Source: Lachnospiraceae bacterium (lineage in GTDB: Bacteria > Bacillota > Clostridia > Lachnospirales > Anaerotignaceae). From it: a DNA stretch of 8,978 bases. The notes under the pieces were generated by a model. That model was given only the letters and a program-made list of their open reading frames with translations. It searched no databases and was not told the origin of the DNA. The stretch's first letter is position 1. Every line of letters starts with the position of its first letter. The stretch spans positions 58,972 through 67,949 of the forward strand of contig JAHZEA010000012.1 in NCBI GenBank assembly GCA_019422065.1. The letters run 5' to 3'. The translations under genes and the position numbers were made by a program. Below, in pieces: positions 5,418-8,978 of this stretch.

Positions 5418-7289
5418 TTACGCCTTTCCCAAAATCTCTTTTACTTTTAAATACATTCCTTCTCCATCAAGGCCATACCGCTTAAAGAGCTGTTCCCTTG
5501 TGCCCTGCTCTATAAACTTATCATAAAAGGCAAAATTATAAATTGTTACATCCTTTATTCCCAAGTCATAAGCAGCGCTTTCAAATATACTGCCAAATCC
5601 GCCGGCCTTTAAATTATCCTCTACAGTAAATACAAATTGGCAGTTTTCACATACGGTTTTAACCATATCCAAATCAATAGGCTTAATAAACCTTGCGTTA
5701 ACAAGCATAGGATTATAGCCGTCTTTTGAAAGCCTATCGCACAAATCATTGCACTTATCCATCATAGTGCCGCAGCATACAACGGCTATATATTCTCCGT
5801 TATTTATAATTTCTGCTTTGCCTACTTCAATTTCAGGCAATACATCAATCTTTTCCTCAGGCACGTTATCCCTTGGGTATCTAATAGCTACAGGGCAGTC
5901 TAAATCAACGGCTTTTTTAATCATTGCTTTAAGCTCACTGCCGTTTGACGGCGCCATAAACACCATATTAGGCACATGGGCTATAAACGAAATATCAAAT
6001 ATTCCCTGATGTGTTTCGCCGTCAGACCCTACTATACCGGCCCTGTCTATAGCCAATATAACATGCAGGTTTTGAAGGCATACATCATGCACTATCTGGT
6101 CATAAGCCCTTTGAAGGAATGTTGAGTACACGGCAAAAAACGGTATAAAGCCCCTTGAGGCAAGGCCTGCCGCAAAAGTTACGGCATGCTGTTCCGCTAT
6201 TGCCACATCAAACATTCTTTTAGGAAATTTAGCCTGAAAACCGTCAAGGCCAGTGCCTGAAATCATGGCAGCCGATATAGCCACTATTTTTTTATTAACA
6301 GAAGCCAATTCTGTTAAAGTATCCCCGAATACTTTTGAGTATGAAGGATTTGAGGCTTTTTTAATTATAGTACCTGTTTGAAGGTCAAAACTGCCTACTC
6401 CATGGTATTTCCATGGCAGCTTTTCTGCAAAGCGATAGCCCTTGCCTTTTACCGTTTTAACATGCACAAGAACCGGGCCTTTTAAATTTTTAATTTTTTC
6501 AAAAATATTTATAAGCTCGTCTAAGTTATGTCCGTCAACAGGGCCTATGTAGCTAAAGCCCAATTCCTCAAATATAATTCCCGATACAAGAAGGTATTTA
6601 ACACCGTCTTTAACCGTTTCAATGGCTTTGTCTATTTTTCTGCCGTAAGGCACTTTATCAAGCATTCTGTGAACGCCTTCTTTTGCGTTTAAGTATGCCT
6701 TACCCGTTCTTAAATCTCTTAAATGCTTAGATACTGCACCTACATTTGAAGAAATTGACATCTCGTTATCATTTAATATAACTATCATGTCAGTATTACT
6801 TCTGCCGGCATTATTAAGGCCTTCATAAGCAAGTCCGCCAGTTATTGAGCCATCGCCTATTACGGCTATTATTCTTTCGTCACTGCCTGCAAGGTCTCTG
6901 GCTTTAGCCATACCTAAAGCCGCCGAAATTGATGTTGAGCTGTGTCCGGCGCAAAAAGCATCACACTGGCTTTCATTAGGCTTAGGAAATCCGCTTAAGC
7001 CGTCAAGCTGACGCAATGTATTAAAATTATCTTTTCTGCCAGTCAGTATTTTATGGACATAAGCTTGATGGCCCACATCCCATACTATCCTGTCTTTTAG
7101 CGGATTAAAACAGTAATGCAGCGCTAAAGTAAGCTCAACTATTCCTAAATTAGATGCCAAGTGTCCACCTGTATGTGCCATGTTTTCAAGCATAAAAGAG
7201 CGTATCTCCTGAGCCAAAACCGGAAGCATTTGAGGTGGAACCTTCTTTATATCATTAGCTTTGTTTATTTTATCAAGCTGCCTTTCCAA
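5418..7289 (-). CDS. dxs: 1-deoxy-D-xylulose-5-phosphate synthase
   Basis: Thiamine-diphosphate enzyme that joins pyruvate and glyceraldehyde 3-phosphate, the entry step of the MEP isoprenoid pathway, and also feeds thiamine and pyridoxal synthesis. With the chosen start it has 623 residues, typical of the family. Seen: TGGHLASNLG near 40-49, DVGHQAYVHK with H74, the TPP/Mg motif GDGS at 145-148 ending in ILNDNEMS (N175), the catalytic glutamate E366 in AEQHAVTFAAG, and DRAGIVGSDGETHQG at 415-429. The C-terminal transketolase-like domain is complete. The frame is open from TTG at 7307. That start has no Shine-Dalgarno, whereas TTG at 7289 has GGTG five nt upstream and begins just before the conserved LDKIN; GTG at 7295 is a third option. 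All candidates are non-ATG. ispA ends 24 nt before 7307, and tlyA starts 2 nt after the stop. Confidence 0.96.
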   Translation of the reverse strand: MERQLDKINKANDIKKVPPQMLPVLAQEIRSFMLENMAHTGGHLASNLGIVELTLALHYCFNPLKDRIVWDVGHQAYVHKILTGRKDNFNTLRQLDGLSGFPKPNESQCDAFCAGHSSTSISAALGMAKARDLAGSDERIIAVIGDGSITGGLAYEGLNNAGRSNTDMIVILNDNEMSISSNVGAVSKHLRDLRTGKAYLNAKEGVHRMLDKVPYGRKIDKAIETVKDGVKYLLVSGIIFEELGFSYIGPVDGHNLDELINIFEKIKNLKGPVLVHVKTVKGKGYRFAEKLPWKYHGVGSFDLQTGTIIKKASNPSYSKVFGDTLTELASVNKKIVAISAAMISGTGLDGFQAKFPKRMFDVAIAEQHAVTFAAGLASRGFIPFFAVYSTFLQRAYDQIVHDVCLQNLHVILAIDRAGIVGSDGETHQGIFDISFIAHVPNMVFMAPSNGSELKAMIKKAVDLDCPVAIRYPRDNVPEEKIDVLPEIEVGKAEIINNGEYIAVVCCGTMMDKCNDLCDRLSKDGYNPMLVNARFIKPIDLDMVKTVCENCQFVFTVEDNLKAGGFGSIFESAAYDLGIKDVTIYNFAFYDKFIEQGTREQLFKRYGLDGEGMYLKVKEILGKA

Positions 7290-7331
7290 AATCACACCGT
7301 CTTTCAATTAAATACGACAAGTTTATCAGCA

Positions 7332-8213
7332 TTATTTTTTTCTTTCAGTAAGATATTTTGTAAGCTCAATTAAAAATTCGGCTTTATCACCAAACGTTTC
7401 AAGTATATCACAAGCCTCTTTTGAAAGGTCTTTTACAACTTTTTTAGAGCCTTCTACTCCCAAAAGAGTAACATAAGTTGTTTTGTTGTTCTTTTCATCG
7501 CTTAAAACAGGTTTTCCCATTTCCTCAAAGGAGCTTGTAACATCCATTATGTCGTCCTGTATCTGGAAGGCAACGCCTATTTTTTCAGCAGCCGTATTAA
7601 GCTTTTCAACAGTTTCTTCGTCAGCAGATGCCAAATGTGCACCGGCTTTAAAAGCACCCTGTATCATAGCGGCAGTTTTGTTTAAATGTATAAAATCAAG
7701 TGTGTCTTTATCAATAGCTTTTCCTTCGCTAATTACATCCACAACCTGACCTGTAAGCATACCGTTTACACCACAGCCAAATGCAATATCATACATTGCT
7801 TTTGCCATATTAATATCACCGCTTTGTGCTGTTTGTTTTGACATAACCTCAAATGCATGTCCCAAAAGCGCATCACCTGTAAGTATGGCAATATCTTCAC
7901 CAAACATTTTATGACTTGTAAGGCGCCCACGTCTGTAATCGTCGTTATCCAAAGCCGGCAAATCGTCATGTATAAGTGAGTATGTATGTATCATTTCAAT
8001 AGCGGCAGCAAAAGGCAGAGCCTTTTTTATATCGCCGCCTAACATCTCGCAAACAGAAAGCAAAATTACTGGTCTAAGCCTTTTGCCCCCGGCAAATACC
8101 GAATACCTCATTGCTTTATATATAATTTCAGGATACTTGTTTTCTGGTGGCAGAAGCCTTTCCAAAGCCGCATCCGTTAATTCCATTTTTTCTTTAAGCT
8201 CATCTAAATTCAT
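7332..8213 (-). CDS. ispA: Farnesyl diphosphate synthase (short-chain trans-prenyl synthase)
   Basis: Condenses dimethylallyl diphosphate with two isopentenyl diphosphates to C15 farnesyl diphosphate, the precursor of undecaprenyl phosphate, quinones and other prenyl products. The 293 residues match IspA of B. subtilis and E. coli. Seen: GGKRLRP at 42-48, the first aspartate-rich motif DDLPALD at 83-89, GDALL at 113-117, the substrate lysine in NKTA at 178-181, and the second aspartate-rich motif FQIQDDIMD at 216-224. The two-residue-longer first motif together with Y78 five residues before it is the type II FPP-synthase pattern, so C15 is the expected product; geranylgeranyl diphosphate is less likely. 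The start overlaps the xseB stop as ATGA, and GGAGG about 10 nt upstream lies in xseB. It is followed closely by dxs, so the first and a late isoprenoid step are co-transcribed. Confidence 0.95.
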   Translation of the reverse strand: MNLDELKEKMELTDAALERLLPPENKYPEIIYKAMRYSVFAGGKRLRPVILLSVCEMLGGDIKKALPFAAAIEMIHTYSLIHDDLPALDNDDYRRGRLTSHKMFGEDIAILTGDALLGHAFEVMSKQTAQSGDINMAKAMYDIAFGCGVNGMLTGQVVDVISEGKAIDKDTLDFIHLNKTAAMIQGAFKAGAHLASADEETVEKLNTAAEKIGVAFQIQDDIMDVTSSFEEMGKPVLSDEKNNKTTYVTLLGVEGSKKVVKDLSKEACDILETFGDKAEFLIELTKYLTERKK

Positions 8214-8458
8214 TGCTCTTCTTCCTCCAAATCTGTGTTAAAAGGCTTCAAAGAAAAGCTTCCATCGAAATTCTTTTTAAGCTCATCCACTTCCTGCCGC
8301 GCCGCTTCAAGCTTCTGGCGGCATAAAAGAGTAAGCTCCATTCCTTCTTTATACAGATTAATAGATTCCTCAAGGGATACATCTGAGTTTTCAAGTTTTT
8401 CAACTATTTCCTCAAGCCTTTCGGCCGCTTCCTCATAAGTTTTTTTCTTTCTCGCCAT
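8210..8458 (-). CDS. xseB: Exonuclease VII small subunit
   Basis: Small subunit of exonuclease VII, which degrades single-stranded DNA from both ends to oligonucleotides; several XseB copies wrap one XseA. The 82 residues show the whole family pattern: TYEEAAERLEEIVEKLE (8-24), SLEESINLYKEGMEL (28-42) and a C-terminal helix with CRQKLEAARQEVDEL (46-60), ending in an acidic tail. The protein is almost entirely helical and has no catalytic residues, as expected. The ATG at 8458 has AAGGGA eight nt upstream, inside xseA. Its first 26 nt overlap the end of xseA and its last 4 overlap ispA, which suggests translational coupling that would help set the XseA:XseB ratio. Confidence 0.95.
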   Translation of the reverse strand: MARKKKTYEEAAERLEEIVEKLENSDVSLEESINLYKEGMELTLLCRQKLEAARQEVDELKKNFDGSFSLKPFNTDLEEEEQ

Positions 8459-8978
8459 TGTTATAATCCCTTTTCTTTACCTCGGCCCATATATCACCGG
8501 TATAAAATTTTATTCTAATCAAATCATTGTCCTGTAAATTTTCAGGCTCCATAACAGTACTGCCGTTTTTATCAAATACAGCGGCATATCCGCGTTTTAA
8601 CACATTTAAAGGCGATAAAAGCCCCAGTTTTTCACTCATTAAGTTATATCTGTTAAAAGCGTTTTTAATCTGCACTTCTATTGAGTTATTAAGCTGAATT
8701 AAAAGCCTGTCGTTTAATATTTCAAGGTTTACGGCTCTTTCCTCCAAACGCCTTAAAACACGTACACCAAAATATGATTTAATTCTTTCGTTTTCATGCT
8801 TTAATCTCGAATCAATACTTAAATTAAGCCTGTCCGCAAGGTTTAAAATATTTCTTTTTTCTTCCATACAGTCAGCTGATGCCAGCTCTGCCGCTGCCGA
8901 AGGCGTAGGCGCTCTTAAATCAGCAACAAAATCGGCAATAGTAAAATCCGTTTCATGGCCTACAGCTGAAATAACGGG
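8433..8978 (-). CDS. xseA: Exonuclease VII large subunit, C-terminal part (cut by window edge)
   Basis: Catalytic subunit of exonuclease VII. The last 181 residues are present; the complete protein is usually about 400-450, so the N-terminal OB-fold and part of the catalytic domain lie beyond the right edge. The frame is open through position 8978, and reading from there gives the conserved catalytic-domain segment PVISAVGHETDFTIADFVAD followed by RAPTPSAAAEL. The ATG at 8867 is therefore internal, not the start. Next comes a long charged helical region (about residues 40-135 of the visible part), the coiled coil that binds XseB. The family's C-terminal motif LSPLNVLKRGYA follows, then a small beta-rich end that pairs with the catalytic domain. 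xseB begins 26 nt before the stop. It is the most upstream gene visible in the operon; the promoter is outside the window. Confidence 0.95.
   Translation of the reverse strand, partial: PVISAVGHETDFTIADFVADLRAPTPSAAAELASADCMEEKRNILNLADRLNLSIDSRLKHENERIKSYFGVRVLRRLEERAVNLEILNDRLLIQLNNSIEVQIKNAFNRYNLMSEKLGLLSPLNVLKRGYAAVFDKNGSTVMEPENLQDNDLIRIKFYTGDIWAEVKKRDYNNGEKEKNL

Noticed and set aside
1..8978. Mobile element, prophage, CRISPR or defence island
   Set aside because: No transposase, integrase, regular repeat-spacer array, toxin-antitoxin pair or nuclease of defence type is present; except for the XRE gene every gene is a conserved housekeeping gene.

Overview
The window looks like a piece of an AT-rich Gram-positive (Firmicutes) chromosome, most likely from an anaerobic clostridial lineage. 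The main evidence is gene order. Read on the minus strand it runs xseA-xseB-ispA-dxs-tlyA-nadK-argR-recN, a housekeeping block known from Clostridia and Bacilli. The nadK gene between tlyA and argR fits Clostridia better than Bacillus. Genus cannot be set from the sequence alone.

Layout. (1) Positions 1-584, minus: the first 194 codons of mnmA (tRNA-U34 2-thiouridylase), running off the left edge. (2) 585-945: a 361-nt AT-rich divergent intergenic region. It holds a good sigma-A-type promoter for mnmA on the minus strand, a plausible promoter for the rightward gene, and a weak candidate pair of ArgR boxes. (3) 946-1356, plus: a 136-residue XRE-family helix-turn-helix regulator with a TTG start. 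(4) 1357-1553: a short spacer with a small hairpin, three spaced GCCTTT(G/C)T repeats and a 15-bp perfect hairpin that ends the recN operon and could also stop rightward transcripts. (5) 1554-8978, minus: eight tightly packed genes, the last (xseA) cut by the right edge. Gaps are 24 nt or less. xseA/xseB overlap by 26 nt and xseB/ispA by 4 nt, so a single polycistronic transcript starting beyond the right edge is likely.

How the genes fit together. xseA and xseB encode exonuclease VII, and recN an SMC-like double-strand-break repair ATPase. dxs makes deoxyxylulose 5-phosphate, the first step of the MEP isoprenoid pathway. ispA condenses the resulting C5 units to farnesyl diphosphate. tlyA is an S4-domain rRNA 2'-O-methyltransferase. 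nadK makes NADP, the source of the NADPH used by later MEP steps among others. argR is the arginine-responsive repressor. The grouping is conserved across Firmicutes rather than one pathway.

Four start codons needed a decision: nadK (GTG at 4586), argR (ATG at 3730), dxs (TTG at 7289 preferred over TTG at 7307) and the XRE gene (TTG at 946). I found no tRNA, rRNA, CRISPR, insertion sequence, prophage or defence gene, and no convincing new system. The points most worth checking are the divergent regulatory region, the unassigned XRE regulator at the place where spoIVB/spo0A follow recN in many spore-formers, and the structured spacer after it.
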